Shown piece by piece: positions 25,263-34,450 of a DNA stretch of 64,000 nt (positions within the stretch are counted from its first letter, which is position 1; each line of letters starts with the position of its first letter). Source of the DNA: Frigoribacterium sp. Leaf415 (GTDB lineage: Bacteria; Actinomycetota; Actinomycetes; Actinomycetales; Microbacteriaceae); contig NZ_LMQR01000002.1 of the NCBI RefSeq assembly GCF_001424645.1, positions 154,854-218,853 on the forward strand, read 5' to 3'. Under the pieces are notes generated by a model, which had not been told where the DNA came from, searched no databases, and saw only the letters and a list, made by a program, of their open reading frames with translations. A program made the translations under genes and the position numbers.

Positions 25263-25318
25263 GGCGAGTTCGTGCCGGACGGGCCGGCGCGTCGGCCCGT
25301 CGAGCACGGACTCGCCCG
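25261..25318. terminator. Large hairpin downstream of the RND pump gene
   Basis: CGGGCGAGTTCGTGC (25261-25275) pairs with GCACGGACTCGCCCG (25304-25318) with one wobble, and GGGCCG/CGGCCC pairs inside. It begins 45 bases past the RND stop codon and may end that transcript. Its length (58 bp) is like that of the repeat families, but no second copy was seen here. Confidence 0.5.
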
Positions 25319-25362
25319 CCTTCCGACACGTGTCGACGCCGAATCCGGCACGCGGGCCGTCG

Positions 25363-28300
25363 TCACACCCGGGTGGCAGCCTGCTCGGCAGCCTCCGCCG
25401 CCCGCCGGTCGGCCCGACGTTCGCCGATGCGCTCGAACAGGTAGTAGATGACCGGCAAGACCACGAGCGTCAGCAGGGTGGACGACACGAGCCCGCCGAT
25501 GACGACGATGGCGAGTGGCTGCGAGATGAAGCCGCCGTGCCCGGTCACGCCGAGCGCCATCGGGGTGAGCGCGAAGATCGTGGCCGCCGCCGTCATGAGG
25601 ATCGGCCGCAACCGGCGCGACGCCCCCTCGAGCAGGGCCTCGCGCACCCTCAGCCCCTTCTCGCGGTACTGGTTGACCAGGTCGATCAGCACGATGGCGT
25701 TGGTCACGACGATGCCGACGAGCATGAGCACGCCGATCAGCGACGCGACGCCGAGGGGCACGCCCGAGGCCAGCTGCAGCAGGATCGCCCCGGTCGCGGC
25801 GAACGGGATCGACACGAGCAGCAGCAACGGCTGGATCAGGCTGCGGAACGTCGCCACCATGACGATGTAGACGATCAGGATGGCGATCAGCACGGCGAGA
25901 CCGAGCTGCGAGAACGCGTTGGCCTGGTCGGCCGTCGCCCCGCCGATCGTGGCGTCGGTGCCGTCGGGCAGCTCGACCGCGGCCACGGCGTCCGACACCT
26001 CGGTGCCCGCGGCCGAGAGGTCGTCGCCCGACGGCGTGATCGTCACGGTCGCCGAACGCACCGCGTCGGTCGTCGTGACCGAGGTCGGGCCGGTCGTCTG
26101 CTCGACCGTGGCGATGGAGTCGAGTCGCACGGGTCCGGTCGGGCTCGGCAGCTCGAGGGCCTTGAGCTCGTCGAGGGTCGCCGGCGGCGTCGGGTCGACC
26201 GTGTAGACGTCGACCGAGCTGTCGTCGATCTCGAGCGACCCCACCCGGAAGGGCTGGATCGCCTGCGACACGATGCCGCCCACGGCGACCTCGCTGTAGC
26301 CGAGCGCCGCGGCGGCGGCACGGTCGACCTGCACGCCGATGACCGGCTGGGCCGCCTGCAGGTTCGAGCTGGCCTCGGCGGTGCCGGGAAGTCCCTGCAC
26401 CTTCTTCAGCACCGCATCCGTCGCGGTCTGCAGACTGTCGGGGTCGGGTGCCGTGACGTCGACGGTGATGTCGTTGCTCGTGCCGAACCCGCTCGACGCC
26501 GAGACCTCGATCTCGCCGGCATCGGTGACGTCGTCCAGCTGCGAGCGGACGTCGGCCTGCAGGGCGTCCTGGTCGGCGCTCTCGTCGGTCGTGATCGAGT
26601 AGGTGACCGTGCTGTCGCCCGAGCCGCCGAGGAAGCTCGCGATCGACGTGCCGCTCGAGCCGATGGTCAGCTGCACCGTCTCGATGCCGTCGACGCCCTC
26701 GAGCACCTGCTCGACCCGGTCGGCGGCGTCGGACTGCGTCTGCAGGCTCGACGCGGGCGGCAGGGTCTGCGTGACGGTGAACGTGTTCTGCCCGCTAGCC
26801 CCGAGGAAGTTCGTCTTCATGAAGGGGATGACGGCGCCCGTGCCCACCAGGATCAGCAGTGCCACGAGGATCGTCACGACCGGACGCTTCAGGGTGCCCC
26901 GCAGCACGGGGACGTAGGCGCGACGCAGGCGGTCGAGCGGCCGGGTGTCGGACGGGTCGGAGGCGCGGGTCGTCAACGACTCGGTCGTCGCCCCCTCGAC
27001 GGCGGCGGCCTCGCCGCCCGGAGCGTGCTTGTGGGCCTTCGGCGCCCGGAGGAACCAGTAGGCCAGCACCGGCACGATCGTGAGCGCGACGAACAACGAC
27101 GCGACGAGCGCGATGGTCACCGTCAGGGCGAACGGCCGGAACAGCTCGCCGGTGATGTTGCCGACGAACGCCAGCGGGAGGAACACCACGACGGTCGTGA
27201 CCGTCGAGGCGGTGATGGCGCCCGCCACCTCGCGCACGCCGACCTTGATCGCCTCGAGCCGGTCGACGCCCGCGGTGAGGTGCCGCTTGATGTTCTCGAT
27301 GACGACGATCGAGTCGTCGACCACGCGGCCGATGGCGATCGTCAACGCGCCCAGGGTCAGGATGTTGAGCGTGTAGTTCGCGGCCTGGAGCCCGATGAAC
27401 GTGATCAGCACGCTCGTCGGGATGCTGATCGCCGTGACGATGGTCGACCGGATCGACAGCAGGAAGATCAGGATGACGATCACGGCGAACACGAGGCCGA
27501 GCAGCCCCTCTTCGGCGAGCGCGTCGATCGACTGCTGGATGAACGGCGCCTGGTCGAACACCACCGTGAGCTCCACGCCGTCACCCAGGTCGGAGGCGAG
27601 GCTCGGGATGGCGTCGCGGACGGTCTGCGAGACGTCGACGGTGTTGGCGTCGAGGGTCTTGGTGATGGCGACCGTCAGGGCGTCCTGCCCGTCGACCCGG
27701 CTGATCGAGGTGACAGGGGCACCGGTCAGCTGCACGTCGGCGACGTCGCCGATCGTGGCGGCCGAGGTGCCGCCGAGCAGCGGCAGGGCGCGGATCTCGT
27801 CGACGCTGGTGAGTCGTTGACCCGCCTGGATGGACAGGGTCTTGCCGTCCTGCGTGATGGTGCCGCCGGGGATGAGCGTGCCGTTGGCGTCGAGGGCGTC
27901 CTGGAAGGCGGCGGTCGTCAGCCCCGCGGCGGTGAGCGCCGTCTGGTCGGGCGAGATGGTGACGCGCTGGCCGGCGTCGCCGTAGATCGAGGCCTCGCGG
28001 ACGCCGTCGAGCTTCTGCAGGTCGGGCACCGTGACGGTGGTCAGCCGGTCGACGAGGGCCTGCGAGTCCGCGGAGTCGTAGCCGGTGACGGCGATCTGGA
28101 TGACCGGCAGGTCGTCGAGGCTGCCCGTGACGACCTGGGTGTCGACCGAGTCGGGCAGCGAGAGCCGGTTGATCGCCGACTGGATCTTCTGCTCGGCCGA
28201 GTCGAGGTCGGTGCCGTAGGTGAACTCGGCCGAGACCGTGCTCTGCGAGGTGCTCGAGGTCGCCGAGGTGCCCTCGAGGCCGGGGATGATCTGGACGGCC

Positions 28301-28509
28301 TGCTCGATCGGGGTCGAGACGTCCTCGTTCACGACCTCGGGCGTGGCACCCGGGTACGAGCTGACGATCGCGATCTGCGGGAACTGCACGTTGGGCGCGA
28401 GCTCCTGCTTGAGCGAGGTGAGGGCGATGCCACCGAAGACGGCGACGACGATGGTGACGAGGGCGATCAGCGCGCGGTTGCGCAGGCTGAAGACGGACAG
28501 CAGATGCAC
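25363..28509 (-). CDS. RND-family efflux pump permease
   Basis: A 1048-residue pump with the AcrB/SwrC plan: a first helix at residues 12-30, large extracellular loop, helix bundle at about 330-530, second loop, second bundle. GRVVDDSIVVIENI holds the proton-relay aspartates of TM4, and DGVREASIYG and APNVQFPQIAIVSSYPGATPE are typical of the family. Gram-positive members export lipopeptides, siderophores or drugs without an outer-membrane channel; the substrate is unknown. The start is GTG with CCGGAG upstream. A GGAGGCGCGG word lies in the cytoplasmic linker between the two halves (about 26960, residues TTRAS). No adaptor protein gene adjoins it. Confidence 0.93.
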   Translation of the reverse strand: MHLLSVFSLRNRALIALVTIVVAVFGGIALTSLKQELAPNVQFPQIAIVSSYPGATPEVVNEDVSTPIEQAVQIIPGLEGTSATSSTSQSTVSAEFTYGTDLDSAEQKIQSAINRLSLPDSVDTQVVTGSLDDLPVIQIAVTGYDSADSQALVDRLTTVTVPDLQKLDGVREASIYGDAGQRVTISPDQTALTAAGLTTAAFQDALDANGTLIPGGTITQDGKTLSIQAGQRLTSVDEIRALPLLGGTSAATIGDVADVQLTGAPVTSISRVDGQDALTVAITKTLDANTVDVSQTVRDAIPSLASDLGDGVELTVVFDQAPFIQQSIDALAEEGLLGLVFAVIVILIFLLSIRSTIVTAISIPTSVLITFIGLQAANYTLNILTLGALTIAIGRVVDDSIVVIENIKRHLTAGVDRLEAIKVGVREVAGAITASTVTTVVVFLPLAFVGNITGELFRPFALTVTIALVASLFVALTIVPVLAYWFLRAPKAHKHAPGGEAAAVEGATTESLTTRASDPSDTRPLDRLRRAYVPVLRGTLKRPVVTILVALLILVGTGAVIPFMKTNFLGASGQNTFTVTQTLPPASSLQTQSDAADRVEQVLEGVDGIETVQLTIGSSGTSIASFLGGSGDSTVTYSITTDESADQDALQADVRSQLDDVTDAGEIEVSASSGFGTSNDITVDVTAPDPDSLQTATDAVLKKVQGLPGTAEASSNLQAAQPVIGVQVDRAAAAALGYSEVAVGGIVSQAIQPFRVGSLEIDDSSVDVYTVDPTPPATLDELKALELPSPTGPVRLDSIATVEQTTGPTSVTTTDAVRSATVTITPSGDDLSAAGTEVSDAVAAVELPDGTDATIGGATADQANAFSQLGLAVLIAILIVYIVMVATFRSLIQPLLLLVSIPFAATGAILLQLASGVPLGVASLIGVLMLVGIVVTNAIVLIDLVNQYREKGLRVREALLEGASRRLRPILMTAAATIFALTPMALGVTGHGGFISQPLAIVVIGGLVSSTLLTLVVLPVIYYLFERIGERRADRRAAEAAEQAATRV

Positions 28510-28538
28510 GGTGCTCCGGTGGTGAGAGGGAGAGCGGA

Positions 28539-28571
28539 GGAGGCGCGGTGAACGACGTGCACCGCGCCTCC
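28539..28571. repeat. Inverted pair of GGAGGCGCGG words
   Basis: GGAGGCGCGGTG and CACCGCGCCTCC form a perfect 12-bp stem with a 9-base loop, in the leader of the RND gene. Confidence 0.75.
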
Positions 28572-28668
28572 ATTGTCACCAGCCTCTCTGGGAACTGGCG
28601 GCGCTTTCTTACACGCTGTGCAGAACCCCGGCCGGTCGCCGAGGTGTGGACGAGCCGCCGTTCTCCCC

Positions 28669-30123
28669 TCAGACCACCTCGGCCAGCAGCGGCGAGGCCG
28701 GCACCTGCACCCCGTCGACCCCGTCCCACGCCGCGCGCAGGGCCGCGAGCGCGCGGTCGGTGTCGCTGTCGGCGTACGAGAACGGCACGCGCAGGAACCG
28801 CTCGAACGCCCCGTCGATGCCGAACACCGGACCGGCGGCGAGCAGCAGCCCCTCGCGGCGGGCGGCGAGGGTGAGCTGCGAGCTGACCGGCGCTCCGAGT
28901 CCGACCCAGGTGGTGAGCCCGCCCGCCGGCGACGGCACCTGCCAGGACGGGAACGCCTCGCGCAGGCCGTGGACGACGCGGTCGCGACCTCGTCTCAGGT
29001 GGCCGGCCCGCGCCTCCAGCACGCGGTCGAAGTCGCCGAGCAACTCGGCGACCACCAGCTGCTCGAGTACGGGCGTGCCCAGGTCGCCCGCCGAGCGGGC
29101 GCGCACGAGCCGGTCGACGAGCGGGCGTTCGGCGCGGATCCACCCGATGCGCAGGCCGCCCCAGAGCGACTTGCCGACCGAGCCGATCGTGACGGCCCGT
29201 CCGTACGCGGCCATCGGCAGGGGCCGCTCGACGCGCGAGCCCGGACCCACCCCGTCGATCGCCATCTCGGCCATGGTCTCGTCGGCGATCACCACGGTGC
29301 CCTCGTCCGCTGCCGCCTCGAGCACCCGCACCCGCTGGTCGGCGGGCATCGTCGCGCCCGTGGGGTTGTGGAAGTCGGGCATCAGGTAGGCCACCGGCGG
29401 GCTGGTGCGACGCAGGGTCTGCATCAGTGCCGCTTCGTCCCAGCCGTCGTCGACGGTCACGCTGACCGGCACGAGGCGGGCGCCGGCCCCGCGGAGGGCC
29501 TCGAAGGCGTGCGGGTAGCCGGGCGCCTCGACGACGGCCCGGTCACCGCGCGAGACCAGCACGCGGGCGAGCAGCGCGATCGCGTGCTGCGCCCCGAGGG
29601 TGACGACGATCTGCTCGGCGCTCGTCTCGAGTCCGCGCCGTCGATACCGTTCGGCGACGGCCTCGCGCAGCACGGGCCGCCCGACCGGGTCGTAGCCCGG
29701 GTCGTCGAGGTAGGCCCCGAGCCGACCCGCCGCCCGCTGGGCCGCCTCGGCGATGCCGTCGACCGCGGGCAGGGCCGCCTTCGTCAGGTCGAGCAGCCCC
29801 TCGGTCGTCGTCGGGCGCGGCACCGAGGCACGGGCCGGCAGGCGCACGACGCTGCCACTGCCACGCACGCTGTCGACGTGCCCCGAGTCGCGGAGGGCGG
29901 CATAGGCCGCGGCCACGGTCGTCCGGCTGACCCCGAGGTGCGCGCAGAGGTCACGTTCGGACGGCAGGCGCGTGCCGACCGGCAGCCGCCCGTCGAGCAC
30001 GAGCAGGCGGATGCGGTCGGCGAGCGCCAGGTAGCCGGGAGCCGAGGAGGCGCGCCACGAGTCGAGCAGCACCCCGAGCGCTCGCGACGAGACGGTGGTG
30101 GCACCGTGGTCGAGGTTGGTCAC
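28669..30123 (-). CDS. MocR-family regulator (GntR helix-turn-helix plus aminotransferase domain), YczR-like
   Basis: A 484-residue regulator. The N-terminal winged helix (about residues 22-95, LPVGTRLPSERDLCAHLGVSRTTVAAAYAALR) is followed by a type I aminotransferase-like domain that binds PLP: LGAQHAIALLA, EAPGYPHAFEALR, MPDFHNPTGATM and GSVGKSLWGGLRIGW with the likely PLP-binding Lys. These proteins use PLP as a sensor and usually control a neighbouring gene. Divergence from a YczE-type membrane protein matches the known YczR-YczE pairing. The start is GTG at 30123. Confidence 0.9.
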   Translation of the reverse strand: MTNLDHGATTVSSRALGVLLDSWRASSAPGYLALADRIRLLVLDGRLPVGTRLPSERDLCAHLGVSRTTVAAAYAALRDSGHVDSVRGSGSVVRLPARASVPRPTTTEGLLDLTKAALPAVDGIAEAAQRAAGRLGAYLDDPGYDPVGRPVLREAVAERYRRRGLETSAEQIVVTLGAQHAIALLARVLVSRGDRAVVEAPGYPHAFEALRGAGARLVPVSVTVDDGWDEAALMQTLRRTSPPVAYLMPDFHNPTGATMPADQRVRVLEAAADEGTVVIADETMAEMAIDGVGPGSRVERPLPMAAYGRAVTIGSVGKSLWGGLRIGWIRAERPLVDRLVRARSAGDLGTPVLEQLVVAELLGDFDRVLEARAGHLRRGRDRVVHGLREAFPSWQVPSPAGGLTTWVGLGAPVSSQLTLAARREGLLLAAGPVFGIDGAFERFLRVPFSYADSDTDRALAALRAAWDGVDGVQVPASPLLAEVV

Positions 30124-30138
30124 GCGGCCACCCTAGGC

Positions 30139-30179
30139 CGATTGGACCCTTGCCACCAGGCCAGTCGGGCGATTGGATC
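30139..30179. promoter_or_regulatory. Direct-repeat operator candidate for the MocR-family regulator
   Basis: CGATTGGAC at 30139 and CGATTGGATC at 30170 are direct repeats 31 bp apart, in the 62-bp gap between the divergent regulator and yczE-like gene. MocR regulators bind direct repeats spaced by about three helical turns. Confidence 0.6.
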
Positions 30180-30185
30180 GACCTC

Positions 30186-30812
30186 ATGCTCCTCTCGCGT
30201 CGCCTGCTGCAGTTGTTCGTCGGCCTCACCGCCTACGGCTTCGCCATCGCCGTCATGATCCGCGCCGGCATCGGCGTCGCCCCCTGGGACGTGCTCTCGC
30301 AGGGGCTCGTCCGGCACACCGGGCTGACGTTCGGCACCGTCACGTTCGTCACGAGCTTGGTCGTGCTGCTGCTCTGGATACCCCTGCGCCAGCGCCCCCG
30401 CTTCGGCACGATCGCCAACACGCTGATGATCGGCCCGGTCGCCGACCTCGGCCTGCGCGTGCTGCCGCAACAGACCGAGTGGTGGGCGCAGGGCCTGACC
30501 TTCGCGGGTGGTCTGCTGTTGCTCGCCGTCGCGAGCGGCCTCTACATCGGGGCCGACTTCGGGCCGGGCCCGCGTGACGGTCTCATGCTCGGCCTGCACG
30601 CCCGACTGGGTTGGCGGGTGGGCGTCGCCCGCACCGTCATCGAGCTCACGGTCCTGGCCGCGGGCTGGCTGCTCGGCGGCCAGGTCGGCATCGGCACGGC
30701 CGCCGAGGCTCTGCTGATCGGCCCGCTCGTGGCGATCACGTTGCCGCTCTTCGCCCGGCGCCGGGTGGCGACCTCCGTCGTGGTCCCGGCCCGCGCCTCC
30801 TCACCCGCCTGA
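30186..30812 (+). CDS. YczE/YitT-like membrane protein
   Basis: A 208-residue integral membrane protein with about five helices. The GLTAYGFAIAVMIRAGIGVAPWDVLSQGL start and FGPGPRDGLMLGLHARLGWRVGVARTVIELTV segment are the conserved parts of the YczE family, which shares a domain with YitT/YyaS proteins. The transported substrate, if any, is unknown; in Bacillus YczE affects lipopeptide production. It is divergent from its probable MocR regulator. No ribosome-binding site is visible before the ATG. The C-terminus ends RASSPA, encoded by the dispersed GGAGGCGCGG word. Confidence 0.88.
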   Translation: MLLSRRLLQLFVGLTAYGFAIAVMIRAGIGVAPWDVLSQGLVRHTGLTFGTVTFVTSLVVLLLWIPLRQRPRFGTIANTLMIGPVADLGLRVLPQQTEWWAQGLTFAGGLLLLAVASGLYIGADFGPGPRDGLMLGLHARLGWRVGVARTVIELTVLAAGWLLGGQVGIGTAAEALLIGPLVAITLPLFARRRVATSVVVPARASSPA

Positions 30813-30880
30813 CGCCGCGCCGGTACGAATCAGTTCGGACGGACCCACGCTGACCGGGAATAAACCGCCCGCGAGCGAAG

Positions 30881-30908
30881 TTGACACGCCCTCGCACGGG
30901 AGTAGAGT
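30881..30908 (+). promoter_or_regulatory. Sigma-70-type promoter, leaderless
   Basis: TTGACA (30881-30886), 16-bp spacer, TAGAGT (30903-30908), then eight bases to the GTG at 30917. It is the best-formed promoter in the window and implies transcription begins at or within a base or two of the start codon. Confidence 0.75.
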
Positions 30909-30916
30909 CGCCGCTC

Positions 30917-33202
30917 GTGACCAACGACACCCGGTCGCCGAAGCGTTGGCTGATCGGTGAACCCCTGCCCTCGGAGAAGCTCGAGGGGCAGCTGCTGCCG
31001 AAGCACCTCGCACTGCCGATCTTCGCCAGCGACCCGCTCAGCTCGGTGGCCTACGCGCCGCAAGAACTGCTGATGATCCTGCTGATCGGCGGCCTCGGGT
31101 TCCTCACGCTCGCGCCGTGGGTCGCCGTCGCGGTGGTCGTCCTGCTGCTGGTCGTGGTCGCCTCGTACCGCCAGTTGATCAAGGCGTACCCGTCGGGCGG
31201 CGGCGACTACGAGGTCGCCCACAAGAACCTCGGCGAGAAGGCCGGGCTCGTGGTCGCCTCGGCGCTGCTCGTCGACTACGTCATGACCGTGGCCGTGTCG
31301 GTCGCCTCGGGCGTCGACAACATCATCTCGGCCGTGCCCGAACTGGCACCGGTGCGGGTCGAGCTCGCCGTCTTCTTCGTCGTCCTGCTGGCGGCCGTCA
31401 ACCTGCGCGGCGTGCGCGAGTCGAGCAAGGCCTTCGCGATCCCCACCTACCTCTTCGTGTCGAGCGTCTTCGTCATGATCGTGATCGCCCTCGTGCGCAC
31501 CGCTCTCGGCGACCCGCCCGTCGCCGAGAGCGCCGACTACACGGTGCAGGCCGACCAGCTCACGCAGGCGGCGTTCATCCTGCTGCTGCTGCGCGCGTTC
31601 TCGAGCGGGTGCTCGGCCCTGACCGGCGTCGAGGCCATCGCGAACGGCGTGCCCGCGTTCCGCCGCCCGAAGGTGCAGAACGCCCAGAAGACCCTCGTGC
31701 TGATGGGCAGCATCGCCATCGTCCTGTTCGCCGGCCTCGTCGCCGTCGCCCTGATCGCGAAGGTGCACTACGCCGAGAACGCCTGCGACCTGCAAGGGTT
31801 CGTCGACTGTGCCACCACGCCGCAGCGCAGCCTGATCGCGCAGATCGCGAGCGCGGTGTTCGGCGGGGCCCTGTTCGGCATCCCGTTCTACGTGATCCAG
31901 GCCTGCACGGCGGCGGTGCTACTGCTGGCGGCGAACACGGCGTTCAACGGGTTCCCGCTGCTCGGTTCGATCCTGGCCCGCGACCAGTACGCCCCCAAGG
32001 CCCTCAACACGCGCGGCGACCGACTGATCTACTCGAACGGCGTGATCGTGCTGGCGCTGGTGGCCTGCGCCATCCTGCTCGTGTACCAGGCCAGCGTCAC
32101 GGGGCTCATCCAGCTGTACATCATCGGCGTCTTCGTGTCGTTCACGCTCGGTCAGACCGGCATGGTCGTGCACTGGACCCGCATGCTGCGCGAGGGCTGC
32201 GCCGACCGGGGTGCCGTGTACCGGGCTCGCGGCATCAACGCGTTCGGTGCCCTGCTGACCGCGTCGGTGCTCATCGTCGTGACGGTGACCAAGTTCACGC
32301 ACGGCGCCTGGCTCGTGTTCGTCATCATGCCGATCCTGTTCGTGCTGATGCTCGGCGTGAACCGCTACTACCGCGACGTGCTGGTCGAGATCGAACCCGA
32401 TGCCACGACGCAGTTCGGCTCGCACGGCGACCACGCCATCGTGCTGGTCGGCACGATGCAGAAGCCCGTGTTGAAGGCCCTCGACTACGCCATCGCCGCG
32501 CGGCACGAGTCGCTCGAGGCGATCCACGTGGGCATCGACGACGAGGCCACTGCGCTGCTGCAACGCCAGTGGGCCGAGCAGGACATCGAGGTGCCGCTGC
32601 GCATCGTCGCCTCGCCGTACCGCGACATCAGCATGCCGCTGATCAAGTACATCAAGGCCCACCGCGAAGAGCACGGCAGCGAGGTCGTGACGGTCTACAC
32701 GCCGATCTACATCGTCGGCCACTGGTGGGAGGCCGCGCTGCACAACCACAAGAGCCGCCGCATCCGTCAGAAGCTCATGCTCGTGCACGGCGTGACGATC
32801 TCGCTCGTGCCGTGGCTGCTCGACTCGTCCGAGGTGCTCTACGGGCGTCGTTCGCGGCCGATCCCCGGCCAGGACCGCCGTGGCGAGCCCATCCGCCCCC
32901 GCCCGGTGCCGCGCCGCGTGCTCGAACCCGCCGGTCGCCGATCCGGTGCCGCCGGAGGCGCTCTGGGCGCCGACGCGGGCCCCGACGGCCGCGCCGGAGC
33001 AGCTCTCGAAGGAGGCGCGATGCAACGAGGCCTGGACGTCCAGCCCGCGCAGACCGGCTCGGCCGGCTCGAAGCCCGGACCGAAGCAGACCCCGCGCGCA
33101 CCGGGTTCGGCCACGGGCAATCGCGGAGGTGGCGCCGCCGCCCGCAAGGCCCGCTCGGCCGCCCGCAACTCGACCGGCACCTCCCCCCGCAAGAAGAAGT
33201 AG
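30917..33202 (+). CDS. APC-superfamily transporter, KimA-like
   Basis: A 761-residue transporter. The first 480 residues have about 12 helices with FASDPLSSVAYAPQELL, YPSGGGDYEVAHKNLG and VPAFRRPKVQNAQKTL, the hallmarks of the KimA/YdaO branch, which contains proton-coupled potassium importers. A cytoplasmic domain follows (about 500-640, IVLVGTMQKPVLKALDYA). The last 110 residues are a disordered, basic, Gly/Ala/Arg tail ending RKKK, not part of the family core. Potassium import is probable but amino acids remain possible. GTG at 30917 is placed by the promoter; TTG at 30881 would overlap the -35. No c-di-AMP riboswitch is seen upstream, unlike in Bacillus. Confidence 0.85.
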   Translation: MTNDTRSPKRWLIGEPLPSEKLEGQLLPKHLALPIFASDPLSSVAYAPQELLMILLIGGLGFLTLAPWVAVAVVVLLLVVVASYRQLIKAYPSGGGDYEVAHKNLGEKAGLVVASALLVDYVMTVAVSVASGVDNIISAVPELAPVRVELAVFFVVLLAAVNLRGVRESSKAFAIPTYLFVSSVFVMIVIALVRTALGDPPVAESADYTVQADQLTQAAFILLLLRAFSSGCSALTGVEAIANGVPAFRRPKVQNAQKTLVLMGSIAIVLFAGLVAVALIAKVHYAENACDLQGFVDCATTPQRSLIAQIASAVFGGALFGIPFYVIQACTAAVLLLAANTAFNGFPLLGSILARDQYAPKALNTRGDRLIYSNGVIVLALVACAILLVYQASVTGLIQLYIIGVFVSFTLGQTGMVVHWTRMLREGCADRGAVYRARGINAFGALLTASVLIVVTVTKFTHGAWLVFVIMPILFVLMLGVNRYYRDVLVEIEPDATTQFGSHGDHAIVLVGTMQKPVLKALDYAIAARHESLEAIHVGIDDEATALLQRQWAEQDIEVPLRIVASPYRDISMPLIKYIKAHREEHGSEVVTVYTPIYIVGHWWEAALHNHKSRRIRQKLMLVHGVTISLVPWLLDSSEVLYGRRSRPIPGQDRRGEPIRPRPVPRRVLEPAGRRSGAAGGALGADAGPDGRAGAALEGGAMQRGLDVQPAQTGSAGSKPGPKQTPRAPGSATGNRGGGAAARKARSAARNSTGTSPRKKK

Positions 33203-33219
33203 CCGCACCTCGGGGCGCC

Positions 33220-34218
33220 TCAGCGCCAGATCGTGTGCGGCCGTAGCAGGCGGTGCCGCGGCTCGCTGTCGTCGAGCAGCAGCGACAGCACGGCCCCCGC
33301 GACCTCGACGAGCGGCTGCTCGACGCTCGACAGCCCGAGCGCCGAGGCGACCGGGGTGTCGTCGTAGCCCACGACCGGCACCGTCGAGCCGAGCACGACC
33401 GACGCCCCGAGCGCGAGGGTGTCGCTCGCGCACACGACGGCGTCCACCGTGACTCCTGCGGCGAGCGCCGCGCGCACGGCGGCCGATGCGAGCGGCACCG
33501 AGTCCTCGACGGCCAGGTCGAGCGCGTCGATCGAGGCCGGGTCGAGCGTGCCCCGCGACCCGAGGGCGTCACGCCACCCGCGCCTCCTGTCGTCCCCGGC
33601 GCCCGACCCCTCGGGCCAGCCGAGGAAGGCCACGTGGGTCGCGCCGCGCCCCAGCAGGTCGTCGGTCGCCGAGGCCACGCCGGCCCGGCCGTCGACGTCG
33701 ACCCAGCGGTGCTGCGGGTCGCCCATGTCGTCGAGCCCCCAGGGCCGGCCGAAGGTGACGAAGTCGGCACCGGCGTCGATCAGCCACTCGGTGCGCGGGT
33801 CGTCGAAGAAGGTCGAGGTGAGCACGAAGCCGTCGACGTCGGCGCCGTCGAGCAGGCGGCGGAACTGGGCGATCTCGTCGTCGGGCCCGGCCGCGGTGTA
33901 CAGCAGGATGCGGTGGTCGAGGGCGTCGGCCTGTTCGGTGACGGCGTGCAGGAAGCGGTCGAGCACCGCGCCCGAGATGCCGTTCTGCACGGGGTCGAGC
34001 CGGATGCCGATGGTCGAGCTCTTGCGGGTGCGCAGCCTCCTCGCCGACGCGTGCGGGCGGTAGCCGAGGTCGGCGATGGCCCGCTCGACGCGACCCCGCG
34101 TGTCGGGGCGCACGATGTCGGGCGCGTTGAGCACGTTCGAGACGGTCTGCCGAGACACTCCGGCGACCGAGGCGACGTCGCTGACGGTCGGGAGGCGCGG
34201 TGCGGGCACCCGAGTCAT
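33220..34218 (-). CDS. LacI-family transcriptional repressor
   Basis: A 332-residue repressor with helix-turn-helix and hinge at residues 10-60 (PTVSDVASVAGVSRQTVSNVLNAPDIV, then YRPHASARRLRTRKS) and a periplasmic-binding-protein-like sugar domain (IGIRLDPVQNGISG, VDGFVLTST, DAVVCASDTLALGA, VVGYDDTPVA). It is divergent from the ABC sugar importer and glucosidase, with a perfect LacI-type palindrome in the gap, so it very likely represses that operon until an imported sugar binds. A GGAGGCGCGG word (minus strand) lies in a surface loop (residues DDRRRGWRD). Confidence 0.93.
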   Translation of the reverse strand: MTRVPAPRLPTVSDVASVAGVSRQTVSNVLNAPDIVRPDTRGRVERAIADLGYRPHASARRLRTRKSSTIGIRLDPVQNGISGAVLDRFLHAVTEQADALDHRILLYTAAGPDDEIAQFRRLLDGADVDGFVLTSTFFDDPRTEWLIDAGADFVTFGRPWGLDDMGDPQHRWVDVDGRAGVASATDDLLGRGATHVAFLGWPEGSGAGDDRRRGWRDALGSRGTLDPASIDALDLAVEDSVPLASAAVRAALAAGVTVDAVVCASDTLALGASVVLGSTVPVVGYDDTPVASALGLSSVEQPLVEVAGAVLSLLLDDSEPRHRLLRPHTIWR

Positions 34219-34307
34219 CTCGCCCTCCGCCCCGGCGCCGGTCGGCGGCCTCCGGTCACGTTACCCCAGGGCTCGGGCGCCCCCCGGCGGCTCCCAGCAC
34301 CCTGGTC

Positions 34308-34337
34308 TTGACACCCGCCGGGCGGCCTGCTTACTCT
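34308..34337 (+). promoter_or_regulatory. Promoter of the ABC sugar importer operon
   Basis: TTGACA (34308-34313), 18-bp spacer, TACTCT (34332-34337). The predicted start point lies just before the LacI operator. Confidence 0.65.
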
Positions 34338-34348
34338 GACCTCACGGA

Positions 34349-34362
34349 TTTGATCGATCAAA
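34349..34362. promoter_or_regulatory. LacI-type operator
   Basis: Perfect 14-bp palindrome TTTGATCGATCAAA with the central CG typical of LacI-family sites. It covers roughly +5 to +18 of the importer transcript, a classic roadblock position. Confidence 0.8.
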
Positions 34363-34450
34363 TAGATCGTCCGCCCCGCTCCACCCGGCACCTCACCCCG
34401 ACCCGACCACAGCACCCGCACCATCGCAACGACGCGACGAGAGGCCCACC

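Larger units (their letters stand above)
24904..25362. other. Intergenic region: helicase leader and RND 3' region
   Basis: 459 bp without a gene. The part nearest the helicase carries three small hairpins and is less GC-rich. The part nearest the RND gene carries an 8-bp tandem repeat, a large hairpin and two copies of TCGATCGGTGA (about 25168 and 25200). Confidence 0.65.

Noticed and set aside
25363..30123. MocR-type regulator as controller of the RND pump
   Set aside because: The regulator is divergent from yczE with matching direct repeats; it is only upstream of and co-directional with the pump, with a separate leader between them.
30813..30916. c-di-AMP (ydaO-type) riboswitch before the KimA-like gene
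   Set aside because: A good promoter places the transcript start at the GTG, leaving no leader, and no conserved riboswitch blocks are seen.
30881..30916. TTG start at 30881 for the KimA-like gene
   Set aside because: That TTG is the -35 hexamer TTGACA of the promoter; GTG at 30917 fits the promoter spacing and the family N-terminus.
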